DNA from: Astrocystis sublimbata
Taxonomy: Eukaryota > Ascomycota > Sordariomycetes > Xylariales > Xylariaceae
DNA: 64,000 bases
Assembly (NCBI GenBank): GCA_022453515.1
Contig: JAJNNY010000001.1
Span: 434,001-498,000, forward strand
Direction of reading: 5' to 3'
Positions 10,926-24,660 of this stretch are shown here, piece by piece; position 1 is the first letter of the stretch; each line of letters opens with the position of its first letter. The notes under the pieces are model-generated. The model worked only from the letters and a program-made list of their open reading frames with translations, ran no database searches and was not told the DNA's origin. Both the position numbers and the translations under genes were made by a program.

Positions 10926-13695
10926 TATGCGCGTGCCTGGATTTGTCAACCGAACACCTCCCAACCGATCGTCGATGTGTCACAACCGGAACTACGACAA
11001 CCATAGCCTCTCTCACTCACGCAGAAAGACTTACCTGGTGCTTTATGCCGATAACAGCAACAAACAGCCCTTGTTGCTGTCTGTGGTAGAAAACAAGAGG
11101 GTTCGTATTGATCTCGTGAGAGTAGATAGCCAGCCGAGAAGATGTGCTTTTCGCAATGCGGAAGCAGCTGACTGATGGCATCGGCATTTTGCTATTTAAG
11201 CCAAGGTTGGTCACTTCATAGAATCGAGATGCCTTGAACATTTGAAGAAAGCGGTTCTCGACAACAAGACATGGCGTCTAACAGTAGCGAGGACTTTCGA
11301 GTTTCCCATCATTGAGATGGTCCTCTAATAGAATGGGATTTGTTCTCTATCTAGAATTTTCTCTTGTAAGCGAACCACAGCTCTTTCAATGCCATTCACA
11401 ACAGGGCAGGCATTCTCTCTCACACTAATTACAACTTCTCTCATGTGGCAAATGTTACTGTTGCTATACCTAGCAACAACTACAGTCTGGAAAATCGCTT
11501 TAGAGCCAGTTGTCTTGCGAATACTATATGTTCAACAATAATAACAATGGACGACTGTGTTGCCCATTATTATCCGCTTCGTTACCGACTGCTACGCCAA
11601 ACAGCGTGCTTACTTATATACTATATATATCTCCCAGATTTCACAACTCTCAATCTGACACCATCCCATGCGCGATGGAGACTAGCCCAGTAACATTGAC
11701 CCGTGTTGCCTAGCCTTTAACTAGTCACTGCTTTCTGCCTAATTTTCTCTTCAGTACTTTATTGGGTGGAGGGAGACAAAGTATTGCAAAATAATGAGAC
11801 CTTCCAGACAGTGATGGTCACAGGTTTGATATGGCTGCACCTAGAATGTGATATGCCAAGTAGTTTCTTGAGTAGGGATGGGGATGCGGCACAAAAGCAC
11901 CTACCCACCACCACCCAGGTATTTGGTGGGCAGTCTGCAAAGTGTGCTGGCCATTCATGCACATTCCCGGAGATTGGCGAGACATCGTTGCCTAACTTTG
12001 TCAGGGTTTACTACTAAGGCCGCCGTTCATTTTTCATCCCTAGTCACTTTGTTTTACTTTAGCACCTTCGGTTGAGGATTCTCAAACTTATGTGATGATA
12101 TATATTCGGCTTGATCCGTTTACCTCAATCTTCCATTTAGATCATATTTTAAACCAACAGGTCCTCATTTGGACAGCAAATCAGCATGAACATCATACGC
12201 GAGCAAGCTCGTACACCATGGTGTGCCATCTCTTTCGATTTTTACACACAAGTTGTAACCAAGCCAGGCATGACCTCCTCGCATTCTGGCCTTCGCCACG
12301 CTTCTGATCTCTAGTGATAAGTGAGGCGATACATATTCTGCCTCACCAACAATGACTCAGTCTCGCAAAAGTGATTGGTAGCCTCACGAGGCCATCAGTT
12401 GAGTGGCTATCGGACCTGATAGTTACTCGAATTCCCTCCACTTGGCGCAGCAACAACGTCGCCTGTCACTGCCATTAGCTTGCTGTTTGCCTCGATTTAT
12501 GTAGTACTAATTAACGCCTGTGCTCTCAGACTAGGAGGCAAACCTATCACCCATCAAAGGCACATTCTTTGCCTGCGCCTTAACTAGGAACAGCTGGAGC
12601 TGGCATTAGAGGTTATACGCGTCTCGGGACATGGGTATCGGTGCTACAGATGTGCTATGTGATTATGTGTCAAGCAAAGCAAGGCAGCAAATGGGCACAG
12701 CAAGCAATGGCGACAGTGCAACCTACCAGACTGATTGGTCACAGCAACGTGGCATGCCGACAAGGATGAGTCTTCGATCGGTCTACTCCAAGTTTCACCT
12801 GCAAGGTGCCACTTGTCGTAGGCAGCAGTGTTGATAAGAGGGTGAGGGGCGAACTTCTAATGACACCTTGAGCTAGACTCGGGGAGCTGCCTACCTGATT
12901 ATTGATAGGTATGACTCCGCCATACTCGATATGCCTTTACACGTAAGCAAGACTCTCAGGCTGATCACAGATGTAAGGAAATCAATATCGCTTTAATCGG
13001 TGATGTGATTGTCGTTTGGTTCGGGACTGATTTCGGTCCGAGCCGAGTGGTAATATAGACGACCTCGGAATTATACTGGGTGCGGATGAGATAGCTAAGC
13101 GGACTGCTGTTGAACACCCAATGAGATTGCTCTGAATGTCCCTGGATATATGGAACAGGAATCTGGGTATAAATGCAGGATAGCTGGACATAAGGTGATA
13201 CTTAGTTCGTGCACATTGTTGACAATGGAGACGAGTCGAACAGGTGTTGGACCGTAGTTGTAGATGATGTTGCATTGTGAACAATTAAGTACCGAGGTAG
13301 CTAGCGTGAGCGTTACAGGCTGGAAGGCGAACTGCCTCAGCTACTAGTACCTAATGTGGCTGTGCACTAAGCTTGCTGTGGCTGGAGGGAAATAGGAGCT
13401 GAAGCCAAAATCTCGGTGACAGTGCAGCTGGCCAGAAGATTCCTTCAGCATCACCCATCAATTCCCAAGGTTGCCATAAGTTACAGTCTGCTTGTGGCGT
13501 GAGCAGGAACTACAAGCATGTTGCTGGTCAGGGTTGGGTGAATTCATTGTATATCTTTGACTTATGTGTGTTATTATAATTGTATTTTCACCCTTCTTTT
13601 TATGCTCTGGTTCAGGTCTCGTCTGGCCTCGCCCGCTCCGCTGAAGCGCGCACGCGGTTCGCCCTACGGATACCTGCGTGGGTGCGTGGGTAAAC
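10926..13695. other. Intergenic, no gene seen
   Basis: About 2.8 kb of AT-rich sequence without a recognisable domain on either strand. Short frames at 11445-11713, 12631-12834 and 12982-13284 are compatible with chance. Confidence 0.45.
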
Positions 13696-15314
13696 ATGGC
13701 GCACAACCTATGGACATCCAACGCCCATGATTTCGGGCTCGTCAAGGATGTGCTGGAGCGATGGTCGTCAGGGCTGGACATTACACGCCTCGGGTCCATT
13801 GCCGCATGTGCCAGCGTCGCACCCGTTGCTTGGCGCTTCATCAAAGGGGCTTGGCGCGAATCGTATAGCTGGATACGGCAATTTCTCATTGCCTCCGTCA
13901 CCGTCCCGGGACGAGACCCTCTGAACAGAAATGTCAGTATGTCATCACCGAAGCCATTGCCATTGGTCTATACTCATACTGCTTTTTTTTTTCCCTTTGA
14001 AAATCTGGGGCCATACTATCTCTACTCTAAATATGGCAACTGCTGACTGCAGACATTGTAGTGAGCTGGGTCATGGCCAATGTCGTCCAGCATCGCGGAA
14101 TTCGATCCTTTACAGCGCGGACACAGGTCCATGCCGGGGATCTAGCGGATAGGGCTGCGCTGCTGAAAAAGAAGCGCAGAGAAGTCCAGTACCTCCCACA
14201 TTTTGAGACAACCTTCTTTTGGCATGGCTCGTGCTTATACTTCATTTCTCGGTCGCTGGACAACTTTCACGCTTCCATGAGCGATCCCTCCTACGATGGT
14301 ATTGGGAACGAGGAGCTCACTCTTGGCTGTTTAGGCTGGTCCACTGAACCTATCAAGAGACTAGTGCATACGTGCCAGGAGTATGCCGACAGACAGACGG
14401 AATTCTTCGTCATTATATACGCTCGCGATCGATACGGCATGTCATGGCAACCCAAGGCTCGAAAACCAATCCGCCGAGTTGAGACGGTCCACTTCGACGA
14501 TGCCTTGAAGCAAGCCCTACTGGCCGACATCCGAAAATATCTGGACCCTGCCACGAAAAGGCTTTACCAGAGCCGCAGCATGCCGTATAGGAGAGGCTAT
14601 CTCTTCTTTGGGCCTCCAGGAACAGGGAAGTCGTCGCTTGCCACGGCTCTAGCCGGAGAATTTGGTCTCGACCTTTATGAGGTGAAGATCCCTTGTGTCG
14701 CGAGCGACCAGGATCTAGAGCAAATGTTCCAAGAGATACCTCCTCAGTGTATTGTCTTGCTCGAAGATGTCGACGCCATCTGGAATCGTGACTCGGACAA
14801 GGACGAGGGCCAAGCTGCCGCTCAGTCAAAATGCACGCTGTCTGGCTTATTAGGCGTTATAGATGGAGTTGGATCGGCCGAGGGCCGCATCGTGATAATG
14901 ACTACGAACAAACCGGACCGCCTTGATAGCGCCTTGGTACGACCTGGACGCGTCGATATGAAGATTTTGCTCGGCCCTATTAGCCAAAAGTCAGCACAAC
15001 AGATGTTCATTCGCATGTTCACACCTGATGCTGAGAGTTTTCCTCTCCCAACGAAGGAACGTCACGACCCTCGGAAGATGCACAGGGAGCCCTCTGGCTT
15101 TGAGCCCGAAGCACTACGGGAGCTTGCTCTCCAGTTTTCGTCCCAGGTTCCCGAAGATACATTTACTCCCTCACAGTTACAGGGCTTTTTCCAGCTGCAT
15201 CTCAATGATGCGACCGAAGCTGTTGCCAGCATTGCAAGCTGGATAGAAAACGAGCTATCTCAATCCACACCAGAAGACGATATGTCGGTCTTGAGCGATG
15301 GAAAGTCGCAGTAG
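13696..15314 (+). CDS. BCS1-like AAA ATPase
   Basis: Exons 13696-13936 and 14053-15314 (donor GTATGT, acceptor CTGCAG) encode 500 residues. The N-terminal third is the BCS1-type region, with a hydrophobic segment at about residues 32-49 and the family pattern DPLNRN...VSWVMANV...RSFTART. The AAA domain has Walker A GPPGTGKSS at 267-275 and Walker B IVLLED at 314-319, then an RPGRVD arginine-finger region. Yeast Bcs1 translocates the Rieske protein in the mitochondrial inner membrane; filamentous fungi carry many diverged paralogues of unknown job, and this one probably belongs to those. The C-terminal 100 residues are less conserved. It converges with the monooxygenase gene 617 bp downstream. 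Confidence 0.9.
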
Positions 15315-15931
15315 TGTATACTTGTTGTATTTGATCCGAGCGAGTTTCTGCACGATTTTCTGTATTATTTTGTGCATTATACCTATGTCTTGTTTGTAGA
15401 AGTTTGTCAGCATTAATATAGTGGTATCGGAGACATCGAACTATCATTTCCAGGTTCGATTAGAGGGAAGATTGGGGTCTATTCGTGTTAAACAGCAGGG
15501 CTAAGGCAGAACCTCAGCGCTCACTCGGGAACAAACGTGGTTGATAGATGTTTTCTCGCGAGAAAGTCTGGGATAAGGCCGCAAATTGGCGATACGGCAT
15601 TTGATAGAATCCAGTGTATGAATAATATAGTCTAGCTGGCGATAATACTCACGCACATTTGTGAGAGCTCAAAACTTATTAAGAAACTCCAAGTCATACC
15701 GAATGAGAGAGGAGTGCTTATTACAATATGTCTTGTTATGTTTCTCGATTAAAATGAATTTACTTTTAAGTGCATCATATTGAAGATGCCTCAGCCATCA
15801 AAGTGGCTTCACCCCAAGGCCGTGAATCTCATCCCATATTCCAAAAGATGCCATACCATATTTCCCCTCGCTAAAATCCATGTATACCTTGTCCTCTCTA
15901 ACCTTGGTTGCGCCCCGCCCACACCACCAGC
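15315..15931. other. Shared 3' region between convergent genes
   Basis: AT-rich sequence between the stop of the AAA ATPase and the stop of the monooxygenase. No gene is seen. Confidence 0.5.
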
Positions 15932-17891
15932 CTATTGCATCTTTGATGCTGCTCTAGTCCTCAAATACTCGTCGACGAAGCCATCAAAATCCGCAGGCCT
16001 ATAAGGGCTGAACATTTCTGACGCGAAGTTCGATTTACGCCGGCTGTCCAACTTCAAGTCTCCGAAGATGCTATCGATGTACTAAAACAACAAGTCAGTG
16101 AATGGCCTAACGAACGTCTCGACAAATATGGGGCCTTACCGAGATGAAATCGTAAAGCGAGTAGGTGTGTTTCTGCCCTTGAATCAAATATCTCTTGCGT
16201 GTCCAAGTGTTCCAGAGCGATACTTCCTTCGCCATTGTGTCGACATCTGGCAACCTGACTTCCCCCAGAAGATACAGAATGGCCCAGAGCGACTGGACCT
16301 CCGACACGAGAGGTGTCTGGATGGTGTGGATCTGTCCGAGAATAGCAAGGGACCTGTCGCCCTTCGCTGCCATCGATACCGGAACGACACGTCGGTACAG
16401 ATTCCATTTCTTCTGAAGGGCAGGGTCGAGTGACTCCATGTGATTCAGTCTTGGGGGGTTGGCGATGAACGGCAGTTTGTCATCGACTATTTTGTTGGCT
16501 GCCTCATAGTATTTTTCCCAGTCAATATCCTGGCCTTCCGAGGAAGTTTTTATATGGTCGTTATAAGCTGGGAGACCAATCTTCGCTTTGTGCTCCGAGT
16601 CGAAAATCCCGAAATGGTCGCCCCAACCGGTGCACATGATCATGTAGTCCGCAGTTGTCTGATCACCAGACTCAAATTTGACGGTGCTGCCTTTGAGCTC
16701 GTCAACCACATCTCGACGGACGGTGAGATTGGGGCTATGGAGCGTCGGCCAGAAATCGTCGAGAGTGACAATTCCTAGTCCGGAATGTGACCAGAAGACA
16801 CTGTTAACCATTAGCATCAAAGCTCATCATCCTGTACGTGGTTCGTTAGGTATCAAAGTCACCTTTGTCGATCAATTTCAGGCTTCAGCATGGCCACCTG
16901 ATCCCCTTTGTTGTAACCAGCGTGGGCTGAGCTGTTAAGATGGAGGACATCCCAGAAACGGCCCACGCACCAGCGACCTGGCCGCGTCTTTTGGAGCATC
17001 TTGTAGACAGGGCCCTTAGTGTTCAGAATGGAGGGACTGAGATGTGACATCAGGCGAGTCGATGCAAATGCAACGGCGTTGACCATATTTAGCACCTTGT
17101 ATGGCAGTATTCCAAGAGGTCCGCCGCCTTCGTGACGTATTACCCATGTGACCTTCTTGCCCATCTTGAGAAGCAAGTAGACAGCATCGTATGCCGACTT
17201 CGCAGCACCGACAACAACGACTTCATGCACCGCTTCATCTTGGAGCTCATGGTGATGTATACCCAGGTCACGAGAGTGAATTACGGGCATTGAGCCTGCT
17301 GCGGTGTCTAGATCGGGAAGACTAGGAATGGATGTGACTCCTGTTGCTACCAACAGCTTTTCTGTCTGGATCACTTCGCCGGTGCCTTTGAGCGACAGTC
17401 GCCAACCCTTTTCATGCTGCTTGGCATCTGTGACGAATGTATTGAACCGTATGAGACGCAGCAAGTCGTGGTCTTCAGCGTACTTTTGCAGATAAGAATG
17501 TATCATGTCACCTGTGACCTTGGGGTCTTTTGGGTTGCCCCCATTCCGCGGCATAGGTGTATCGGAATAGTTGAACAACTTCCAAACATGTTAGACAATT
17601 GAGCACTGATGGTTGCATTAGGTTTTTTTCTTACGCCATGTTGGACCTGTGCCACAAGATTTGGGTATAGTCGATCCTTGCTCCACACCCCTCCAACAGT
17701 GTTGTCCGAATCAATAATGATCAAGTTGGTTGACGGCCGGAGTCGAAGATACGTTCTGGCTGCAACCAACCCATACCAGCCTGGACAGAGTGTCAGCATA
17801 TAGGCTCCATGCCAGGACTGCAGCTTGTGGGCATTGATGTACCTGCGCCGATGATGGCCACTTCGACTTGCGATGTGTTGGTTTTCTCCAT
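15932..17891 (-). CDS. Flavin-containing monooxygenase-like oxidoreductase
   Basis: Five exons (17891-17843, 17780-17635, 17578-16863, 16800-16140, 16081-15932) give 573 residues with every junction in frame. Residues 11-20 hold the FAD-binding turn (VAIIGAGWYG), 140-145 the LLVATG motif of FMO-type enzymes, 164-176 the IHSRDLG region and 186-196 a second Rossmann turn for NADPH (VVVGAAKSAYD), where the usual third Gly is changed. The family uses FAD and NADPH to oxygenate N, S or ketone groups in small molecules and is common in secondary metabolism. No signal peptide is seen; a hydrophobic stretch around VAFASTRLMSHLS might be membrane-associated. The third intron acceptor (TTAACAG) and the last exon (starts YIDSIFGDLKL) are well supported by frame. 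The substrate cannot be told from sequence. Confidence 0.88.
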
Positions 17892-20287
17892 GGCTCACGA
17901 TAATAATAATCTAGTGTTGGATAGAAGGAGCTGGAAGTTGGTGTGTCGTGGGGTGTATGTGGTGTGGTGTGGTGTTGGATTGAAGGCTCAAGCCCCGGTC
18001 ACGCTATGTACTGATCAGAGTTCCGAGACTGTGGTTCGTCACAGACCCGAGGTTGTGGTTTTTGACGTTTCAATTCTGCAGTTGCAGGCATGTGCGGAGT
18101 TGTGGATCTGGCAGCTATCATACGATGATGACCCGATGCTCTGGTCCCTGCGGCGTCTGAGCATCGGGCTTCCTAGACTCCTAGTGTTTAAGCGGAAATT
18201 AAAGCGCACCATACACCAAGATAGTCCCAACGTGTCGGCCTTTGACAGGCCACTGTGTTGTACGTTTGATTGGCGGTTTAAATCCTCATGGCATCGTGCA
18301 ATATATGGCAGGGTAGTGCTGGTGGTCGAGGTGGTTGATGCCAATCGCTTTCGCCAAATCGATGTCGCCATGCCGGTCACTTACACCAACAGAACCCACA
18401 CCTTCCTATAACAGTGCAGTGCAGAACGCGCCCTGGTTTTCATCCTCGCGGGCTTCAGGACTGCCCCAGGTTGGCTTCTTTAATTGATTCCACGCCAAGG
18501 TGGTACATATACACCGAGCCTTGACCGAGGATGCATTCGGCAACGGCCCATGTCTCTCCACCATGTAAACAACCCTATCCCTGGCCCAGATATCCTCGCT
18601 GCTTTAACCACCCAGACTATTCTCCGGATCCTATCCGGAAGTAGGGCCGCAATGCACATGGTCCAACGAACTGCGCATCTTGATAGGCATAGTGTCAGAA
18701 TGGTGGTGTCGATGAAAATCCTTACGAGTATACGAGGAGGGTTCCTAGCTCTCAGGGGGCGGTGAGAGAAGGGGAGGCTCGGAGGGTAGTGACTAGATGC
18801 GACCGAGATTGTTTCTCGGACGAGCCGTCGAGTCATTAAAGGATGAGGAGGGGGCGTTTTACGAGTTTCCAAATGGTAACAGTAACGATGCAGGTATCTC
18901 CGGGTCTACATGTTGATGGCGTTCTCTCCATCGTCTTTTGAGATGACAGCACAGATAGGGGGCAGCTAGGCAGCTATCGATCAGATGCGAAAGCAAAGTC
19001 TTTGATCTTTAGAGAAGGGCACCTATGAAAATATGCGACATCAAACACACCTCATGGATTAAAATACCACGTGTGAAAGAATCCATTCAACCAGACTCTT
19101 GTTATTCTCTTGATGACCTGTCAGAACCTAATTATCGTCGTCTACGTGTACGATGCCGCTCCCATGTATTTGACAGTGTTACATCGGCTCAATCAAACCA
19201 GGATCGCTGCCCAGTCCATAATCATTGCTTTTAATAAATATACCGACCACTCCATGAATGATACACCGCATCTGGTGTCGCACACAGGCGAGGATCAAGT
19301 AAGCGGGTTGCAGATTTAGGTACCATGGTTCCGGAAACACGTAACTCAGCCAAGCCTACAATTTCGGGAACTTATCCGCTACCCACGGTTTGACAGCTGA
19401 CCGAAAGCTGACATGCAGCCCAGGCGAGCCAGGCTCGGCCAGGGTCCTTTTGCAAAGAATGTTCCATTGTACCGCTAATCTAAACAACGTGGGATTTCGA
19501 CCTGGGGTTCCTCTCGGATATGATGTCAGAAATCCTTCCATTCAGAAGCTGACAACGATGGGTTCGACAGCTTGCAGATCTTTTCATCGTGCAGATCTAT
19601 CCTTGCTGTCACTCAGTAGGGATCATGATGCTAGTGGGAAAGGGTATTAAGAACGGCATGAACGGCAAGGTCTAGGAGAATAGACTATGAGAACACGGAG
19701 TCTCTGTGTGTAAAGCAGTAAAACAGACTTCATATTGTCACTTCATATTGTTACACACCCGTTGCACCTGTCGAATGAGCTAGATGCAGTAAATTGATAC
19801 GTCTCCTGGTATGCGTGGTCCATTGAAGGGAGGGCATGGTGTGCGTCCAGATCTTTGGTCTCTGCTTTGGAATGCAATGTAACGCTGAGTGTAAGCTAGG
19901 GTACTCGGTTCTTTCTATGTAGGGAGCCGTACAATAAAACAATACAGGGTTACAAACCGAGACTAATCCGAGTCGATCAAAAACTCATTGTTTGGCATGG
20001 TTTCCAAGTATTAGTAACCAGATGTGGGATTTCCTGCATACTACCTAGGTAGTTCGTGCATTTGCATATGCAAGTTTTCACATCTTCGGTCATTTACACT
20101 CAAGGTCCAAAGTTGAGACCTCACCGCGTACAACGGCGTTGGCTCTCCACTAGAAGTATCAACTGCACTTCCACAACAGATGGTCGCAATTAACCATCCT
20201 TACTGAAATAAGCTTAAAGGTCAATTAAAACCACATTCATGCACTAGACTGGGGCATGAAGATCCTTCAAGGACCCCGGGTGACTAC
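17892..20287. other. Intergenic, no gene seen
   Basis: The 200-codon frame at 17809-18411 (+) overlaps the first exons of the monooxygenase on the other strand and has no domain. A two-copy 13-bp tandem (ACTTCATATTGTY) lies at 19727-19752, and one TACCTAGGTA element at 20042-20051. Confidence 0.5.
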
Positions 20288-21467
20288 CTAATTTGCAGCT
20301 TTCCCCTTCTCAGGCAGAAGGCCTTCGCGAACGTACAAAGCTAGGGACACAGTGGCCCCGGCCCCAATTGTGAGATATCCCACCAGCATTGTGAGGGCCA
20401 GCTTGAGGGCCGACTGTGTGCTCTGATATGGCGAACTGGGCACCTTACAGAGCAGGACATATGCCCAGACCATGCTAGCAAGCTCAAAGATTGGGATATC
20501 AAACTGAAGGTACAGGAACGTGCCCCTGGCTAAGGTATCCGGAATCCCACCAGTTGGGCCGTCCATGAGATATGGAATCCTCATCCGCGCTAGATTTGTC
20601 CCCTCCTCAGTACTAGCGTATACTCTCGCAGTCGTGTAAACACGACCTATTGTCGAAGTAGTAGCTGCGAGGAGATAAGACGCCCTTGTCCACATGTGTG
20701 CCGTTTTCGGATCGTGGATGAAATGACTACCCTCACTTGACCGTAGCCAACGGAATAAGGTGGCCAGGAGGGTTTGCGTCAGGGTTACCCATAGGGGGTC
20801 TACCTGAAAGATAGCCAAGTACTTTTGATGTTCCTGGGGCGAGCGTGATTCTTGACCAGTCCAAGTTGGCGCACATCCCAGGATTCCAGGTAGAACAGCA
20901 CCCAGAAGAAAGCTGAAGGGCAGCGCACTGGCAGCATCTGGATCTCGGACCCGCAAGATTTCTGCATTGTCAATCCATAAGATATGATAGGCGTAGTAGA
21001 GCGGTAAAGATACTGCGCCGCCCAGAAACTGCGAGAGCATCGCGAAGAAAAGCGGTCTGAATACCACAGGTTAGTACGCTAGTGGACTCATGTTGTCAGA
21101 GCAGGGGGCGAGGGGGGTCGAACGTTGCTATTGTCCATGGCTTGCTGCCTGGGCGCATCATTTCTGCGTACAGCCATACAAATGAAGACTGAAGTGTAGA
21201 GTAACCCTCGAATACAAGGAGCTGGAACCCCTCATCGGACCCGTCGGTAGCGAAGTAGAAGAAAGCGACTAGGAGCGAAATCGGGTAGTCGAGGAAAAAT
21301 ACTCCGGTGTAGTCGTTCTTGAGTAGGATGCTGTCGTTCAATTTGCCGTTTAATGGAGCTAGAATATTCGCTTTAAGGCCTCCATTGCGTGCGTAAAAGC
21401 CCCAAAGAAGGGATATAGCAAGGCATGCAAGAGCATGATAGCCAGACGCAACCGAGGTGGCCTTCAT
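20288..21467 (-). CDS. Multi-helix integral membrane protein, uncharacterised fungal family
   Basis: Exon 1 (21467-21124) and exon 2 (21056-20288) give about 370 residues with seven or more hydrophobic helices. The only in-frame donor before the stop is a poor one (GTTCGA), so the junction is tentative; the acceptor (TATTCAG) is good. Features shared with the gene at 47330-48639 include an early YTG...D followed by LVAFF, the stretch GGAVSLPLYYAYHIL right after the intron, and a late FDIPIFELASMVWA segment, and the intron falls at the same place. These shared points argue that the two are distant paralogues. I cannot name a function; related multi-helix proteins sit in fungal metabolite clusters, but that is not evidence here. 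It stands alone in gene-poor DNA. Confidence 0.75.
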
Positions 21468-24400
21468 ATCGAATGATGGATGGGTAAACTTTTTCAGCTG
21501 AAAGAAAGTTTAACTCTCGCTAGACTTTTGATATAAATGTTTGCGCACCGCTATGACGGTGCCAATGACCGTTCAATTGGGTCGAAAAGAGAAAATATGC
21601 CGGCACCATGCCTACCCCCTGTCTGTGCTGGCATGCCCCTGTCAGTAGACAGAGCGATTGATTGCCCATGCAAAGCCCGAACTCCACAACTGCTGTCAAC
21701 TGTATATAGGCATAGGTAGACGTCTACGTACCATGTGAAGGGAAAGTCCCGCTCATATGCGTGCACGGTACATTTGCGGATCAATTGGTTCACCTTTTTG
21801 AGCTAAGGTCGACCAGGGTAAACGTGGGCACAAAACATTGGTGGTGGCAAGTTGTGAAAGCGAACGACTGTCATGCCACTACTACGAAATCCCGTGATAG
21901 CCATAGTCGCCAATGACTCGTAACAGAAAAAGCTGTAAAGACTGTAGTTTTTCAGCCTAGATGCGCGTTTTGGCCTACTACACAGAACCGCAGCTACTTT
22001 TGGAATCATCAAACAAGTCGTCCTGCGTACCTACTTGCTACGTCTAAATAATTATACCTAGTAAACACATTCAACGGCCCCTCCGATACGAAAATATGTA
22101 TACGAGAATTGCATAGGTAGGGCCATACTGGTCATGGAATTACAGAACACTAATCAGTCGATGATCGACAAATACAGAGTGCATTAGCTAACCACAAGAG
22201 AGCAAGATCAAGGGAAGTGAGATAATAATGCGAATCCGAGTGCAAGTCTCAGTCCAAATGTTTCTAATGAACCAGTCATACCAAACCACCTGCACCTAGT
22301 AATAATGGATGCTAGCTCGCCAGATACCTCGAGCATCTAACAGCACGTGTAAAAGGGGAGTTGTGTTTTATAAACACAACTCGCGAGTAGACCACTTCAT
22401 GCTTCTACGGACTCGCAGCACGCAAGATATCGCTATGTCTCTACCTTCAAGTCCATAGACACGATGACTTGGGAGACAGAGTCATAACCTCTCCTGTTCA
22501 TGTTTGTTGTGTCACTCATGAAGATGCAGATCAATTTTGTGTTCTAAAATTTAATCGGGGGTTTATGGCAATGGAAATGATCACACTAAGGATGAATCGA
22601 TACTGTTACGACGTACAGGCAGCCACCAGATTAGTATCATTTAAAAAAAATTTATTCCCTACTAACAAGGATGGGAAGACTGGACATCGAACTGCCTGGC
22701 CAATTGACGTGATTTTGCTTTTTTCTCTCTTGGTCGGATGATTCCGTGCAGGTGTCTGCTGCAATGATACAATTTACATAATTCCGTGTGACCAGCCAGA
22801 TGACATTTGTTCAATGATACCGATGTCGGGGAGACTACCCGTCTCGATTAGTGATCAACACATAAACGCAGTTTGATTGAGAGTGCTTTCACCGACTTCA
22901 GCTTGCCACGTATCGCTAATATCAGCGTCAGAGCTAGATTGGTGCGGAGTGACTTGGCGCTTGATAGTATGCATGAAGCTTGTCCAATTCTATTGAAGAT
23001 TGTAGTGCCATCCCGGTGAATATTCATGCTCCGGCAGTTAGAAGGCAAATATACTGTGATTTTATGCCATCTTCGAAGCAAAGCATCAAGGTGTCACTAA
23101 GTGGCCACAAAGTTGGAAGAATAGATGTAACCAGCATTCCTGCCCAATGGGGGAATATGGGAGGAAACACTACTCGCATGTTGTAAGAACAAACAAGACT
23201 GCTTCTTCCGAATTATTCCCCCTCAATTCCGAGGGACTGCCGCCTAAATCAAAGCCAGACCAACACTCCCAGACATTGATTATGGTGAAAGGCAACGCTT
23301 GACGCAAGGTGGTCTAACACACTGCTAATCCCTGATGAATCCTTGCTTCCAGTATTTCAATGCCACCAACCTTGTATGATTGGTTTCAACCACCTTCCCA
23401 AAAATGTGGTTCATTTTCCAAGCCCTCTAGGAGCACACAAATTTGAAATTTACTGCAATGTTAGATATTCGTCCAATGTTGAACGGGTATTCAGGCAGCT
23501 TTGCTCACATCAGATTCCAGCTGATGGCAGCCTTGCTCATTGATCGACCAGATCCCAACAGGACGGACTGTTTCATTAACTGGTCGGTGACTGCGTACCT
23601 ACAGAAAGTTTCGCTTTAATATACCTAGGCAGATTATCCGGAGGAGCGGAAATGCTTATAGTAACTACAGTTTCAGCTTGAGAATCTGAGTGAGCGAAAT
23701 AATATGGGAACTGCATCAAACTTGATTCCTCTTCGTTCCCACGACGAATTCGAGCTAGATTAGCTATTGGGCTCGGCCAAGTCTCGCGGCTTTCGGCCAA
23801 CAGGAATATTCCCGCAAGAGACAGCGTGCTTACCGAGCCCTTCAACATCCCGTGCCCACCATTGGTGGGCTCTAATGTTTGGTAACTGGATGCAACGTAA
23901 CACTTATCACTCAGCAGCAGAACTATCGGAGGAAGCCGAGGAAAACAAGAAATGGATTTGGTCTCTGCAATATAAAAGCTCTAAAATCAATGAGGATTTG
24001 CCAAATAAGACACTTCAACCATTTCTAGAGATATCTTGCCAGTATCACTTCATAAATACATCTCATCAGATGGTTATTCTATGTAATAGTGCACCCTATA
24101 GGCAAATATTCTTAAGAAGTTGCATTATAGGAATACAGCCTTGGAAGATTCGCATGCCTAGATAACTGATAAATGGACTGTTATGAACCGTATCGGTTGG
24201 CGCTCAAGCTTAGATATTAATTAGAGTCTATTGACAATGTGCTTTCTAGTATTAGTATTTCCCATATTGCTACCTGTACTGTAGATGGCGTAGAAAGGCC
24301 TTGCTATGCAATGTCGGATCGATATATCCCGATCCACGGAATGCTGTTTAAGTCTAAATCTACTCTTACCAGTCTTTTTTCTTAGAGCCTCGACCCGCTC

Positions 24401-24660
24401 ATCGTTGCCTCGGAGACGCGGAGCTGGGGTTGCGACTCTCTGCTTGTGTCTACCGTCGGTGTGTTTATCTGAAGAGGTATGAGAAGACAGGACGGGCTCG
24501 CATAGGGGTAGCGTGGCCAAAGAAAGGCATATCAGGGACTAGGATGCATACAAGATTGACCTTACTTACCGAGCCGATAGGATTGATGTCGTCCGAGGAA
24601 CCTGGAATGATTAAGATCCACGACTGCCGCCTAACAAGCTCCATTCATTATAAATAAGAA
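21468..24660. other. Intergenic, gene-poor, no gene seen
   Basis: About 3.2 kb of AT-rich DNA. Frames such as 22469-22741, 23343-23543 and 23767-24165 show no domain or signal peptide that I would defend. Confidence 0.5.

Noticed and set aside
17809..18411. 200-codon plus-strand ORF
   Set aside because: It overlaps the first exons of the monooxygenase on the other strand, has no domain and no typical start context; treated as chance.
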